Counted from the first letter of the stretch, positions 45,980 through 56,069 are shown. The stretch: DNA of 64,000 nucleotides from Thalassoroseus pseudoceratinae (GCF_011634775.1 NZ_JAALXT010000001.1:930001-994000), one strand, 5' to 3'. The notes: generated by a model not told the origin, from the letters alone. Made by a program: numbers and translations.

Positions 45980-48556
45980 ATGAAACCAAGAAGCTGCAAC
46001 CGATTTCTGATTACTTGCTTGGCGGTGATGACCGTCGGCGTGTCGTCAGTGACTCCGCTTTCGCTCTCGGCAGGCGAACCGTGGGATGCCGCCGAGATGG
46101 ATTGGCCTCACTGGCGTGGTCCCGAGATGAATGGTATTTCTCGGGAAAAAAATCTTCCCACCACTTGGCAACCCGGCGGTGAAAACGTCGTGTGGGAACG
46201 CGAAGACTTGGCCAGCCGATCGACCCCGGTCGTCATGGACGGCTTGCTCTACACGATCGTTCGTGACAAACCCGGTACGAAGCTCGAAGGCGAGAAAGTC
46301 ATTTGTGTTGACGCCGCCACCGGCAAAACCAAATGGGAAAGCATCTTCAACGTCTTTCTCTCCGATGTCCCCGACACTCGCGTGGGTTGGTCAAGCGTCA
46401 TCGCCGACCCGGAAACCAACAAAGTGTTCGCCCTGGGTGTGTGCGGTTACTTCCAATGCCTCGACGCCAAAACCGGCGAGACGCTTTGGTCACACTCCTT
46501 GAGTGAAGAATACGGGTTGCTCTCCACGTATGGTGGCCGAACGAATTTCCCGATGACCTACAAAAACTTGGTCATCATCAGTGCGATCGTGATCGGCTAT
46601 GGTGACATGGCGAAGCCAGCACACCGTTTTGTCGCATTCGACCAACGCAACGGCCAACCGGTCTGGTTCGAAGGCACAAGCTTGCTGCCGGAAGACACCA
46701 CTTACAGTTCCCCTGTACTGACTTCGTTCAACGGGGAAGCGGCGATGGTGTTTGCCTCTGGCGATGGTGGCGTCCACGCCTTCCAACCAGAAACCGGCAA
46801 AAACATCTGGACCTACAACGTGTCGGCCCGCGGGATCAACACCACACCGGTCATCGCTGGCAACACCGTGATTTGCGGTCACAGTGAAGAAAACCTCGAC
46901 ACCACCAAAATGGGCGCGTTGTTCGCTATTGATGGACTGAAGAAAGGCGACATCACAAAGTCTGGTGAAATCTGGCGACAAACCGAATGGTTCGTCGGCA
47001 AGAGCACGCCAATTGTTGTCGACGGCCGCGTCTACGCCTGTGAAGACACCGGCACGATGATCATCGCCGACATCGAAACCGGCAAGAAGATCGACGAAGT
47101 TCGGCTCGGCGGTCCCATGCGGAGCAGCCCGATTTACGCGGATGGCAAAATCTACCTGCTTACGGAAAACGGACGTTGGTGGGTCTTCAAGCCGTCCGAA
47201 GATGGTGTCGAAACCGTTGAACGCGCTCGATTGCGAATCGGTGAATCGTACGGTTCGCCAATCGTTTCGCACGGCCGAATCTACATTCCTACAACTTACG
47301 GCCTGTATTGCATTGCATCCGCCGACGCGGAACCCGAAGCCGATCCACGTCCCGAACCACCAGCGATCACGCCGGTTGGGGAAGACGATCAACCCGCAAC
47401 TGCCGCTGTGGTCCCCGTAGAATCAGTCTTGCGACCCGGGCAAAAACAACAGTTCCAAGTTCGCCTGTTCAATGAACGTGGCCAATATCTTGGGCTTGCC
47501 GACAAAGATAACCCGGCGAAGTTCACGCTTGAAGGTAAGGGTAAAATCGCAAGCGATGGGCAAACCTATGTCGCTCCATCGTCGAATGATGTCACCGCCG
47601 CCACCGTCGTTGCGACCATCGGCGATGTCAAAGCCGACGCCCGAGTCCGAACCTTCCCGCCCTTCCCATGGAAGTACACCTTCGACGATGGTGTCATTCC
47701 CGAACCGTGGGTTGGCGTGCGGTATCGTCACATTGTGATCGATTTCAATCTCTTCCGAGAACTCAACCAAATCGATCCACAAACCGCTCAACTCTATCTT
47801 GCGTTGATGACCAGCTTCACCAACGGCAACCCGAAAAAAGCGGTCTACGATGACAGCACCCCAAGAAAAACCTGGACCGATTTCGTCGCGTTCCTGGGGA
47901 TTGGCCAAAGTGCAGGCAGTGTCGAAGAAGCGTCCAAGACCTTGGGACCAGCCTTGCAAACGTTGAAGGACAAAGGCGTCATTTCGGGTTCGAAATTCGA
48001 CCGCTGGGAGAAAAAATTCGGTGCAGCCACACTCTCCGGGGTTCGATTGAGTGTGGATCGTGGTCCTCGCAAGATCGAGGGCAACGGCGTGATGATGAAG
48101 ATCAGCACGATCCCGAAAGGTCAACGTAGCCAAGGTTGGATCGGCCCGATCGACCACGCCAATTACACGATCGAAGCCGACGTGATGGGTGCCGCCAAAG
48201 CGGGCAAGCTTCCCGACGTCGGTCTCATCGCTCAACGCTACACTATCGACTTGATGGGCGCGAGCCAACAATTGCAGATTCGAACTTGGCCACCGCAATT
48301 GCGAATGGCGAAGACGATGCCCTTCGAATGGAAAGCCGACACCTGGTACACGATGAAGTTGCAATCGTCTGTCGAAGGCGACAAAGCGGTCCTTCGCGGG
48401 AAAGTCTGGGAGCGGGACCAACCCGAACCGAAAGACTGGATGCTCGAAGCCGTCGACGAAAGCCCGAACGTTATCGGAAGTCCAGGTGTGTTCGGCAACG
48501 CCAAGGACTCTGAGGTGTTCTACGATCGCATTCAAGTCTATGCGAACGAAGAATAA
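45980..48556 (+). CDS. Secreted PQQ-type beta-propeller protein with C-terminal extension
   Basis: An 858-residue protein. A signal peptide (FLITCLAVMTVGVSSVTPLSLSA) is followed by PQQ-like propeller repeats at about 35-455. WPHWRGPEMNGIS is the typical planctomycete entry motif, then repeated strands of the type VICVDAATGKTKWE and LFAID, GQPVWF, GKNIWTYN. The second half (about 480-858) is a linker followed by a beta-rich, lectin-like domain (NYTIEADVMG, WYTMKLQSSVEGDKAVLRGKVW in part). PQQ cofactor binding is not shown; such propellers often act as BamB-like scaffolds. The ATG at 45980 has only a weak ribosome binding site. The next gene encodes a related propeller. Confidence 0.85.
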   Translation: MKPRSCNRFLITCLAVMTVGVSSVTPLSLSAGEPWDAAEMDWPHWRGPEMNGISREKNLPTTWQPGGENVVWEREDLASRSTPVVMDGLLYTIVRDKPGTKLEGEKVICVDAATGKTKWESIFNVFLSDVPDTRVGWSSVIADPETNKVFALGVCGYFQCLDAKTGETLWSHSLSEEYGLLSTYGGRTNFPMTYKNLVIISAIVIGYGDMAKPAHRFVAFDQRNGQPVWFEGTSLLPEDTTYSSPVLTSFNGEAAMVFASGDGGVHAFQPETGKNIWTYNVSARGINTTPVIAGNTVICGHSEENLDTTKMGALFAIDGLKKGDITKSGEIWRQTEWFVGKSTPIVVDGRVYACEDTGTMIIADIETGKKIDEVRLGGPMRSSPIYADGKIYLLTENGRWWVFKPSEDGVETVERARLRIGESYGSPIVSHGRIYIPTTYGLYCIASADAEPEADPRPEPPAITPVGEDDQPATAAVVPVESVLRPGQKQQFQVRLFNERGQYLGLADKDNPAKFTLEGKGKIASDGQTYVAPSSNDVTAATVVATIGDVKADARVRTFPPFPWKYTFDDGVIPEPWVGVRYRHIVIDFNLFRELNQIDPQTAQLYLALMTSFTNGNPKKAVYDDSTPRKTWTDFVAFLGIGQSAGSVEEASKTLGPALQTLKDKGVISGSKFDRWEKKFGAATLSGVRLSVDRGPRKIEGNGVMMKISTIPKGQRSQGWIGPIDHANYTIEADVMGAAKAGKLPDVGLIAQRYTIDLMGASQQLQIRTWPPQLRMAKTMPFEWKADTWYTMKLQSSVEGDKAVLRGKVWERDQPEPKDWMLEAVDESPNVIGSPGVFGNAKDSEVFYDRIQVYANEE

Positions 48557-48614
48557 GCAAACCGTGGCGTCGATTTTCCATGGTCGACACGCAAGTTCAC
48601 CCGTATCATTTTTG

Positions 48615-48640
48615 GACCTCGGACAATTTTATCCGAGGTC
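48615..48640. repeat. Perfect 9-bp inverted repeat between the propeller genes
   Basis: GACCTCGGA, an 8-base loop CAATTTTA, then TCCGAGGTC. The stem is perfect, but the sequence after it is ATTCCC, not a T tract, so termination is doubtful. It sits about 60 bases after the first propeller gene and about 90 before the second, and may act as an mRNA processing or stabilising hairpin. Confidence 0.5.
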
Positions 48641-48732
48641 ATTCCCAAGACGAAGTCTTCAACAGTGTCGGACACATCGAACGCGAATCGGCCTTTGATC
48701 GACACACGTGAGATTCATTCAGGAGTCTAACA

Positions 48733-50439
48733 ATGCAACGAGTTTTCTCTGTTGGTCTGGGTTTAGCAACCCTCCTGGCGACGGGTTTGGTGCTCCAAGC
48801 CGCCAGCCCATACGCCCAAGACGGTAAAGGCAAAGACCCCACTCAAGAAGCTCTGGACCAAATCGCAGCCCTGGAAGTCGGTAAGCTCGACTGGCCAATG
48901 TGGGGGGGAACCACCTTCCGTAACAACACGCCGTTGGGCAAGAACATCCCGACGGAATGGGACGTCGACGAAGGCACAAATATCAAATGGAAAGCTGAAC
49001 TTGGCTCGCAGACTTACGGCAACGCGGTGATCGCCAACGGTAAGGTTTTCATCGGCACCAACAACGCCGCTGGTTACGTCTCCCGCTATCCGTGGAACGA
49101 CCAAATCCAAACCGACTTAGGTGTGTTGCTGTGCTTCGACGAGAAAGACGGTCAATTCCTGTGGCAACACTCTAGCCCGAAATTGGCTTCCGGCCGTGTT
49201 CACGACTGGCCTCTGCAAGGCATTTGTAGCGCTCCTTATGTCGATGGTGATCGGCTTTGGTTCGTTTCCAGTCGTGGCGAAGTGGTCTGCTGTGACACCG
49301 AAGGATTCCATGACGGAGAAAACGACGGCCCGTTCAAAAGCGAAGACAACGAGAACAAAGACGAAGCCGATGTCATTTGGAAGTATGACATGATGGGCCA
49401 ACTCGGCTCGAGCCAGCACAACATGTGCTCTTGCTCGGTGATCGGCGTGGGCGATGTTCTGTTCGTGAACACCTCGAACGGTGTCGACGAGTCACACATC
49501 AACATCCCAGCACCGAACGCCCCCAGTTTCTTCGCCATGAATCGCGATACCGGCAAGGTTCTCTGGACCGACAAGAGCCCTGGCATTCGGATTCTGCACG
49601 GGCAATGGTCTTCACCGACTTATGCGGAACTTGGTGGCCGTGCTCAGGTCTTGTTCGCTGGTGGCGACGGATACCTCTACAGTTTTGATCCGAAAGGCGA
49701 TGGCAAAGGGAACTCGAAACTGCTTTGGAAGTTCGACACCAACCCAAAAGAGTCCAAGTGGATTCTCGGTAGTCGCGGACGCCGGAATAACATCATCGCA
49801 ACCCCCGTTGTCTACGACGGACTCGTTTATGTCGCCACCGGTCAAGACCCGGAACACGGTGAAGGCGATGGCGATTTGTGGTGCATCGACCCAACCGGTG
49901 AAGGCGATGTCAGCCCGACCCTGGGCGTCGATGCCGATGGCAAACCCTTGGAAGACGTGCCACGATTGCAAGCCGTCAATGCGGATGCCGGCGAGAAAGT
50001 CATACCGAACCCGAACAGCAAGGTCGTGTGGCATTACGATTGGTTCGATGCCGATGAGAACGACCGCAAAGATTTCGAAGAATTGATTCACCGCTCCTGC
50101 GGAACGGTTGCTATCAAAAACGACTTGCTCTACATCGCCGACTTCAGCGGTTTGTTTCACTGTCTCGATGCCAAAAAGCACACCGATGGCAAAGCGACCG
50201 TCTATTGGACATATGACATGTTCGCCGCTGCCTGGGGCAGTCCGCTGATCGTAGAAGACAAAGTCTACATCGGTGACGAAGACGGTGACGTTGCGATCTT
50301 CGAACTGTCGAAAGAACAGAAGATGATCGAAGAAATCAACATGGGCAACGCGGTTTACTCTACACCTGTTGTCGCGAACAACACGATGTTCATCAGCAAC
50401 AAGAACACGCTGTACGCCATTAGTGCTGACGGAAAGTAA
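48733..50439 (+). CDS. Secreted PQQ-type beta-propeller protein
   Basis: A 568-residue protein. The signal peptide is FSVGLGLATLLATGLVLQAASPYAQ. Propeller repeats span the remainder (LDWPMWGGTTFRNN, VLLCFDEKDGQFLWQ, FFAMNRDTGKVLWTD, YLYSFDPKGDGKGNSKLLWKF in part, LFHCLDAKKHTDGKATVYWTY in part). There are acidic insertions (DGENDGPFKSEDNENKDEAD). No quinone-binding ring or dehydrogenase domain is evident, so I take it as a scaffold or unknown periplasmic propeller. The ATG has CAGGAGT at good distance, and a strong terminator follows. It may share a transcript with the preceding gene (176-base gap holding a hairpin). Confidence 0.87.
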   Translation: MQRVFSVGLGLATLLATGLVLQAASPYAQDGKGKDPTQEALDQIAALEVGKLDWPMWGGTTFRNNTPLGKNIPTEWDVDEGTNIKWKAELGSQTYGNAVIANGKVFIGTNNAAGYVSRYPWNDQIQTDLGVLLCFDEKDGQFLWQHSSPKLASGRVHDWPLQGICSAPYVDGDRLWFVSSRGEVVCCDTEGFHDGENDGPFKSEDNENKDEADVIWKYDMMGQLGSSQHNMCSCSVIGVGDVLFVNTSNGVDESHINIPAPNAPSFFAMNRDTGKVLWTDKSPGIRILHGQWSSPTYAELGGRAQVLFAGGDGYLYSFDPKGDGKGNSKLLWKFDTNPKESKWILGSRGRRNNIIATPVVYDGLVYVATGQDPEHGEGDGDLWCIDPTGEGDVSPTLGVDADGKPLEDVPRLQAVNADAGEKVIPNPNSKVVWHYDWFDADENDRKDFEELIHRSCGTVAIKNDLLYIADFSGLFHCLDAKKHTDGKATVYWTYDMFAAAWGSPLIVEDKVYIGDEDGDVAIFELSKEQKMIEEINMGNAVYSTPVVANNTMFISNKNTLYAISADGK

Positions 50440-50466
50440 CTTCCGCAAAGTGATGTGAAATCAGCA

Positions 50467-50503
50467 AAACAGCCCACCAATCAAATTGGTGGGCTGTTTT
50501 TTT
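50467..50503 (+). terminator. Strong Rho-independent terminator
   Basis: A perfect 13-bp stem, ACAGCCCACCAAT / ATTGGTGGGCTGT, with a 3-base loop (CAA) and seven Ts after it. It lies 28 bases past the stop of the second propeller gene. Read on the minus strand it is followed by TTTTGC, so it may also end the convergent oxidoreductase transcript. Confidence 0.95.
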
Positions 50504-50579
50504 GTGACAGAATTATGGGCCCAAAACAAGCGTCAGATGCTGCAAATTGCTCGTCATGTAATACGAAACTTGCTCTCGT

Positions 50580-52010
50580 TTACTCGCTTTTTGCTCGTAC
50601 CGCTTGGGCGTCTTTCCAGAGGGGACCATACACGTCCTTGTCGAAGGGTGGGCATCCGGTGGCGTATTGGCCAAGCGGGTGGTCCTTGGTTCGCATCAAG
50701 TTCGTGCAGTAGGAAAACGTCCGACAGATCTTTTTGCGATTCATCTCGCCGGTTTCTCGTAACGTATTCACAAAGTCCGGATGAGAAAGCGTCGCGCGGC
50801 CCATACCGATCAACTGAATTCTGCCAGTTTCGATGTTTCCGGCCGCCGCGTGCATGGCATAATCTTGCAGCCAACTATAACCGCTGCCCATCACAGGAAT
50901 ATCCGGAACAGCTTTCTGAATTTCGGCGGCCAAGCGGAAGTGTCGTTGCACACCAATCAACGGGTGCTCGGGTGCGTGGTAGCCGTCCACGGGCGGGAAC
51001 TCGGCGGGACGAACCAAATGCGGGTTTGCATAGGGATTCCCCATGGAGACGTTGATCAAATGCACGCCCCATTCACGCAGCCATTTCGCAACTTGAAGCG
51101 GTTCCGTGAGGTCTTCTTGGCGATAGTCCTCAGGATCGGTGCCAAATGCCGTCTGAAGCGGATACGAATGTGGGACCGGTTGGCCGATGAAGTCTTCACC
51201 TTGACCGCGAAATGGGATTCCATCGTAGACATTCATGCGTGTTGCAATGAGCATCTGCGGAAATTCGGAGCGGATTCGCCCGATGATGTTGCGGATCAGT
51301 CGGGTGCGGTTTTCGAGACTCCCACCGTAATCACCAGGGCGATGTTTCGCACCGAGAAGTTCTGAGAGCAGATACCGGTGACACTGCTTCAGATCGATGA
51401 AATCGACGCCAGCTTGGTTGGCAAGTTTCGCGGCGGCGAGGTACTGATCTTCAATCCGCTTGAGGTCATCGTCGCTGAGGACGGGATAATCAGCCGAAAT
51501 TGGTTGGCCGGTCTTCTTGTCGATTGTTAATGGATCGAGCAGGGGATCACGAACCACAATTTGAGGATACCGGCAGCTGAACCGCCCGGAATGAGTCAGC
51601 TGCAAACCAATAAGAAAATCATCGGCGGAATCATTCACCTGTTGGTGAGCGTTCCTGCACTCCGCAAGCATGCGAGAGATATCCGAGACGCTGCCGTCGT
51701 GAATCCAAAGTTGCCGAGGATTCATGCGGCCTTCATCGGAGATGGCTGTCGCTTCCCCCCAGATCAGTTTCGCGCCACCGGCACCGAACCGCTGATATCG
51801 TCGAAACGTCAGTTCATCCGGGAAGCCGTCGGGCGTACCGTCGCAACCTTCCATCGGTTGGATGGCCAGACGATTGCCAACAGTCCGATGGCCGATTTCA
51901 AGCGGCTGAAATAAGACGGAGAAGTCTTCCGAAAGTGCAAGTGGCTCGCCCAGACGTGTGGCATCCTGAGCGAGATCATCGAGCGACTTATACTTAAAAT
52001 AGCGAGCCAT
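50580..52010 (-). CDS. Old yellow enzyme-family NADH:flavin oxidoreductase
   Basis: About 476 residues, an FMN-dependent TIM barrel. Landmarks are FQPLEIGHRTVGNRLAIQPMEG at the N-terminus (in part), GAGGAKLIWGEATAIS, LTHSGRFS (His for substrate binding, HSGR), HRYLLSELLGAKHRPGDYGGSLENRTR (in part) and IGMGRATLSHPDF for FMN phosphate. The C-terminus has CRTFSYCTN; the second domain of 2,4-dienoyl-CoA reductases (FAD/NAD-binding) is absent, so it is a single-domain member with a C-terminal Cys segment. Start MARYFKYKS (52010). Substrate unknown. Confidence 0.87.
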   Translation of the reverse strand: MARYFKYKSLDDLAQDATRLGEPLALSEDFSVLFQPLEIGHRTVGNRLAIQPMEGCDGTPDGFPDELTFRRYQRFGAGGAKLIWGEATAISDEGRMNPRQLWIHDGSVSDISRMLAECRNAHQQVNDSADDFLIGLQLTHSGRFSCRYPQIVVRDPLLDPLTIDKKTGQPISADYPVLSDDDLKRIEDQYLAAAKLANQAGVDFIDLKQCHRYLLSELLGAKHRPGDYGGSLENRTRLIRNIIGRIRSEFPQMLIATRMNVYDGIPFRGQGEDFIGQPVPHSYPLQTAFGTDPEDYRQEDLTEPLQVAKWLREWGVHLINVSMGNPYANPHLVRPAEFPPVDGYHAPEHPLIGVQRHFRLAAEIQKAVPDIPVMGSGYSWLQDYAMHAAAGNIETGRIQLIGMGRATLSHPDFVNTLRETGEMNRKKICRTFSYCTNLMRTKDHPLGQYATGCPPFDKDVYGPLWKDAQAVRAKSE

Positions 52011-52245
52011 AGTTTCCGATCGAATCTCGGCTGTCGAGCCATCCGCGATTGTGTCGCCGGACGGCCGCTGAATTGGTAGTCCAGCCACGCAGTATGGACG
52101 ACAGCCCCGATCAGAACAAGCTTTCCAACCAACGAAAACCGATTCGCCTCGGCTCCGGCTACGGCGTTCGAGTCACAGGTGCAGCAATCGTGACGTTTCG
52201 GTCACCATTTCATCACTGCAACTGCCGTATGAGACCTTTAACGCC

Positions 52246-52719
52246 TCATCCGATCGGATGCTCGCTGCGTTCCATCAGCGAACTCAAATACAGCAAAGCC
52301 GAATCCTGACAGGTTGCTTGTGCGAACGTTTGATGAACGGCTCGCAACAGGTCACGACGGCTGATCTGCCCCACGAGTATGCCGTCACGAAGGACTGGCA
52401 ATCGCCGAAATGACGTTTCCTGAAAAATCTGTGCAATCGACAGCAGATCGACTTCTTCGTCGATGGTGCGGGGTGACGTGTCCATAAATGCTGCAACATC
52501 GTTGGTCGGGAGTTGCTGATAGGCGCCTTCCAACACGACGGACATTGAACAACGCTCCGAGAACACCCCAATCAATCGACGCGATGCGTCCACCACAGGT
52601 GCCCCGGAAATCTTGTGTTTCAACAGTAACTCGATGGCATCGAATGCGTCCATGTCCGGACGCAGTGTGATGAGCTTTGTGACCATGATATCACGGGCGA
52701 GAATCGGCTTGGCGAGCAT
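52246..52719 (-). CDS. Two-CBS-domain protein
   Basis: A 157-residue protein made of two CBS motifs (about 8-68: ILARDIMVTKLITLRPDM, KISGAPVVDASRRLIGVFSE; about 76-132: FMDTSPRTIDEEVDLL, FRRLPVLRDGILVGQISRRDLL). CBS pairs bind adenine nucleotides and act as energy sensors. No enzyme or transporter domain is attached, so it probably regulates a partner. The ATG at 52719 has a strong GGAGG site. Confidence 0.87.
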   Translation of the reverse strand: MLAKPILARDIMVTKLITLRPDMDAFDAIELLLKHKISGAPVVDASRRLIGVFSERCSMSVVLEGAYQQLPTNDVAAFMDTSPRTIDEEVDLLSIAQIFQETSFRRLPVLRDGILVGQISRRDLLRAVHQTFAQATCQDSALLYLSSLMERSEHPIG

Positions 52720-52847
52720 GACAAGTCCTCCGAATTGTGGTGAGATCGCGGTTGAAGGTGCGATCCAGAATGGTCGAACTCATCCACGCTACCACATGCG
52801 ACGATAGAAAATCAAATACTTTCTATCGGCAGAGAACCAAGCGTACA

Positions 52848-54026
52848 CTACAGATTGATCACCTGGCGATCTTTGGCCAATTCGATGTGACGCCCCAAGC
52901 GGACGGATTGCTCATGACACCACTCATCGAGCTTCATGCGATCTAGCCATTCTCGATCGGGGTCGTGGTGTCCGACGAACGTGCGACCGATCTCGCAAAC
53001 ACGGGCACGCTCGACAACGTCCTCAATCGCGCTGTGTCCCCAATCGATCCGGGGCACACCCTGCGAATTCCCGGTCCCGACGCGGCCGAGGTACTCGTCC
53101 ATCAAATATTGCCCGTCGAAGTAAGCCACATCGACGTGCTGACAATGAGCACGAACTGATTCCTCAGTTTTCTCACTCCGGATCTGATTGGGGTGATCCG
53201 CCACCGCTCCATGACGGAGTTCGTGATCGGTGCAGAAAACGAACGATTTCCCTTTATGCTCAAACCTGTACGCCAAGCAGGGGGTCGAACCGTGATAGGT
53301 CGGAAAGGGCGTGATGACTGTTTCGCCGATCACGATTGGAGTGACGGCATCGTGCGTTGAACAGTTTGGGACGCGTTGATCCGTCTCTAGCGGCGAATCA
53401 TGACAAAGAATCTGCGTCCCGGTGAATTCGGCACTCATCATGCGATAATCCAACGGATCGTCACGGTGAGTGGCCTCGGTCACTTCCTGCGAGAAGACGG
53501 CAAATCGATCGTCCAACGCCGCGAGAAACCGATAGTTTCCATAAACTTGCAGACGAAAAGCGGGTTGGGCGAAGCACATACTCGAAAACGGTAACCCGAT
53601 CCGGTGGTCAAGATGATCGTGCGTGCCGAAGATAGTAAGTTCGCGGTCGTCTCGATCTTTCCAGTCCAGGACTCGCTTCTTGGCAAAGTGGCGAATCCCA
53701 CTTCCACCATCAATAACGAAGACAAAGCCATCGGAGGTTTCGATCTCGGCACAGGTCGTTTCGCCACCGTAAACGGCGGGGGCGGCCCGTCCGATCGTTT
53801 GATAGAGTTTCGCCAGCGATGCTTGGTCGAGTTCACCGCCGAGCAAGTCTTGGATCGTAAACGACTTATCGCCGAATTTTTCCTCAGCCATCGCGAAGAC
53901 ACGTCGCAGGCAATCCGTGGCGATCAGGTCGGCGTACTCGCCAACTTGGGTGGGGTCCGGGAAATATTGCAAACTTCCTTGCGTACCCCAGAACGTGATT
54001 CGCAATGACTCGACGCTCTGGTTCAT
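52848..54026 (-). CDS. MBL-fold metallo-hydrolase
   Basis: About 392 residues. The metal motif HxHxDH reads THDHLDH, with further ligands in FCTDHELRH and VGHHDPD. FVIDGGSGIRHF and ITFWGTQGSLQYFPDP fit the RNase Z/PhnP/cyclic-nucleotide phosphodiesterase branch. An insertion of about 65 residues after the first strand separates it from standard forms. Start MNQSVESL (54026). Substrate unknown; a phosphodiesterase role is possible. Confidence 0.85.
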   Translation of the reverse strand: MNQSVESLRITFWGTQGSLQYFPDPTQVGEYADLIATDCLRRVFAMAEEKFGDKSFTIQDLLGGELDQASLAKLYQTIGRAAPAVYGGETTCAEIETSDGFVFVIDGGSGIRHFAKKRVLDWKDRDDRELTIFGTHDHLDHRIGLPFSSMCFAQPAFRLQVYGNYRFLAALDDRFAVFSQEVTEATHRDDPLDYRMMSAEFTGTQILCHDSPLETDQRVPNCSTHDAVTPIVIGETVITPFPTYHGSTPCLAYRFEHKGKSFVFCTDHELRHGAVADHPNQIRSEKTEESVRAHCQHVDVAYFDGQYLMDEYLGRVGTGNSQGVPRIDWGHSAIEDVVERARVCEIGRTFVGHHDPDREWLDRMKLDEWCHEQSVRLGRHIELAKDRQVINL

Positions 54027-54363
54027 ACCCAAGACTCCCCCAGACAATCAACTTTCGAACGTTTCTCCTCCTCCAACCACATCGCTGGTTTTCTACCAGT
54101 CCGAGTGATTTGAGACGTTCAGACGTCGACTCCTCCCAGAGAATTTGTCAGATTTGAAAGTTCACAAGGCCGGTACGCAATCTCCAATTGGGTACACCGC
54201 CGTCCACAAGACGATCCGGTCTCGCACATATCAAGAATGACGCGAATCTGCACGGAGTTCAACCGAGAAACCAACGGATTCTCTGGCCTGCCAATGAAAT
54301 CCGTCATCGGGTCGAGTTCTAACAAAGCTGCGGACTAGTGCAAATGGACAAGTCCGGCGAATG
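54027..54363. other. Gap of about 340 bases, no supported gene
   Basis: Lies between the DUF1207 gene stop and the MBL hydrolase start (both minus strand). A 68-codon minus-strand frame at 54119-54325 opens with TTG and lacks a ribosome binding site, so I do not call it. The gap probably contains the promoter of the hydrolase gene and the end of the DUF1207 transcript. Confidence 0.4.
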
Positions 54364-55341
54364 CTAGAAATCGTACCAAACTCCGAACCCGAAGGCTTCT
54401 TCGTGTTCTTCAATGAACGAATACTGCAACGAGTTACCGTTATAGTACTGCAAACCGATTCGGAATAGCCGTCCCGGTCCGTCAGATCGCCACTGCACGC
54501 CCGTCACAATGTTGACACCGCCGGAGAAATCGACTTCTTCCATGATCGTTCCGTTGATCGCAAAGAATGGATCCGGAAGAAATCCTCGACTGGGACGAAC
54601 GGGAGAATAATCGTACCCAAACTGAAAGTGCCACGGTTCCGAACCGCCCATGTGATGAAATCCGTACTCGGCTTCAGCGTAAACCCTTGAATCAGGCTCC
54701 GGGAAGAACCCAACACCGAGAAAGACGGCGTCGCGGAAATACTCCCGAAAAATGTAGTCCGGATTGCGGAACAGAAATTCCTCACCAACGTGGGCACTGA
54801 GGTGGTACCAGCCGGCCTTGAGCTGCCAAGGACCTTCGCGATACGTCAATGGGATGCCGACGCGGTAATCAGTCGCATCGAGATCCTGCTCAAATTCCGA
54901 GTTCAACCTCGGGAAGATGGCGGCTTCAATGTCGAGTTGCCATCCTTCGGGGTTGTCGTTCCCAGGACGACCGTAGCGGAGAAGCCCTACACGAGCCCCA
55001 GCGGTCAATTCCAGAACTTTGTCGTAACCATCGTGCTGAAGTGTCCGTGCCGCCAAGCGTGGTGCTCGTGGATTGCCAAGATAGGAACGATACAACAGCG
55101 AGTCCGGCAGCAGTTCCCATTGGCTCGGTTGTTCCAAAGCCAAATGGTACTCGGCGGAGACAACACCTGGCGTTGCGGATTCATCAACGCTTGCGTCCGC
55201 GTTGGTCACGATGGCCGCTGGTTCGGTGAGCTCCTGTGCGACCACGGGCGACCAATGAATGGCCAAGTTCAGACCGATCATCAACGTCATCGTACGGAGG
55301 AAACATCGTCCTCGCCGACCTCGAATGCATCGGCATTCCAT
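54364..55341 (-). CDS. DUF1207 family outer-surface protein
   Basis: A 325-residue protein with an N-terminal export signal (TMTLMIGLNLAIHWSPVVAQE) and a beta-rich body. DUF1207 signatures are LLPDSLLYRSYLGNPRAPRL, EGWQLDIEAAIFPRL, LKAGWYHLSAHVGEEF, FQFGYDYSP and a C-terminal WYDF ending in Phe, typical of outer-membrane-type barrels. Amphipathic strands and a final aromatic suggest membrane insertion. The family occurs widely in planctomycetes; function unknown. An alternative ATG at 55290 would still leave the signal intact. Confidence 0.85.
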   Translation of the reverse strand: MECRCIRGRRGRCFLRTMTLMIGLNLAIHWSPVVAQELTEPAAIVTNADASVDESATPGVVSAEYHLALEQPSQWELLPDSLLYRSYLGNPRAPRLAARTLQHDGYDKVLELTAGARVGLLRYGRPGNDNPEGWQLDIEAAIFPRLNSEFEQDLDATDYRVGIPLTYREGPWQLKAGWYHLSAHVGEEFLFRNPDYIFREYFRDAVFLGVGFFPEPDSRVYAEAEYGFHHMGGSEPWHFQFGYDYSPVRPSRGFLPDPFFAINGTIMEEVDFSGGVNIVTGVQWRSDGPGRLFRIGLQYYNGNSLQYSFIEEHEEAFGFGVWYDF

Positions 55342-55403
55342 GATGAGAATCTCGCTTCAAACCGGTCACGACGTGGAAATACGGTGAGCTGACACCACGT
55401 GCC

Positions 55404-56069
55404 TCAAGCCGCGTTGGTGCCGGTCGATTCGTTAGGTGCAGTCCAAACCGGTTGCTTGGAGAACTCGGTGAACGATGCCGCCATTCGCGTCATCACCGAC
55501 TCCAAATGACCACGATCATTGGCATCGAGATTCGCCAACAACTGCTGCATTCGGGTTTCGTGACATTCCTCAACGCGATCGAGCAGTTCCCGTCCGCGAT
55601 CGGAGAGGATCAGCGATTTCCGACGGCGATCTCTGGGTGCCGTCAGGCGATAGATCAACCCATCGCGACGCATTCGTTCAATGAGCGTGCTGATACTGGA
55701 TTCGGACTGAAGCAGTTCATCGGCAACTTGTTTCTGAGAACAACCACCGTCACCTGCGTTACGAATCATCTGCAACACACTGTAACGGACGTCGGTGAGG
55801 TCGAATTCCGCGAAATGCGAAGCCAGAATTCCCCGCAACTGGTGCGAGACTCGCAATAGCAAGTCGACCGCTCTCGCGGACGTGGTCATTGAAGGATTCG
55901 GTTGGGAATCCAACTCATGATCCGCCTCAGACTCTTGCACACCAACGAGTTGCAATGAGTGAGGACGATCCGACTGTGGTGGGTGATATTCAGACATGGC
56001 AGTTTCCCACTGACCGACATCGCCGAGCGTGGACGCAGTGTCCAAGTGTGGCTCTTCCAGAATTAGCAT
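55404..56069 (-). CDS. MarR-family transcriptional regulator
   Basis: A 221-residue protein. A 65-residue N-terminal extension of low complexity precedes the MarR winged helix-turn-helix. LLLRVSHQLRGILASHF, DVRYSVLQMI, CSQKQVADELLQSESSISTLIERM (recognition helix, in part), and the wing RDRRRKSLILSDRGRELLDRV. The ATG at 56069 follows AAGGACGACAC, supporting the long form; ATGs at 55997 and 55889 are alternatives. It is divergent from the SDR gene, with about 180 bases between them, and could control that promoter. Confidence 0.88.
   Translation of the reverse strand: MLILEEPHLDTASTLGDVGQWETAMSEYHPPQSDRPHSLQLVGVQESEADHELDSQPNPSMTTSARAVDLLLRVSHQLRGILASHFAEFDLTDVRYSVLQMIRNAGDGGCSQKQVADELLQSESSISTLIERMRRDGLIYRLTAPRDRRRKSLILSDRGRELLDRVEECHETRMQQLLANLDANDRGHLESVMTRMAASFTEFSKQPVWTAPNESTGTNAA

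Noticed and set aside
45642-45989. Minus-strand 115-codon frame in the gap before the propeller gene.
   Set aside because: Overlaps the propeller start, lacks a ribosome binding site and has no hydrophobic or domain pattern.
54119-54325. Minus-strand 68-codon frame in the gap before the MBL gene.
   Set aside because: TTG start, no ribosome binding site, no recognised motif; likely chance.
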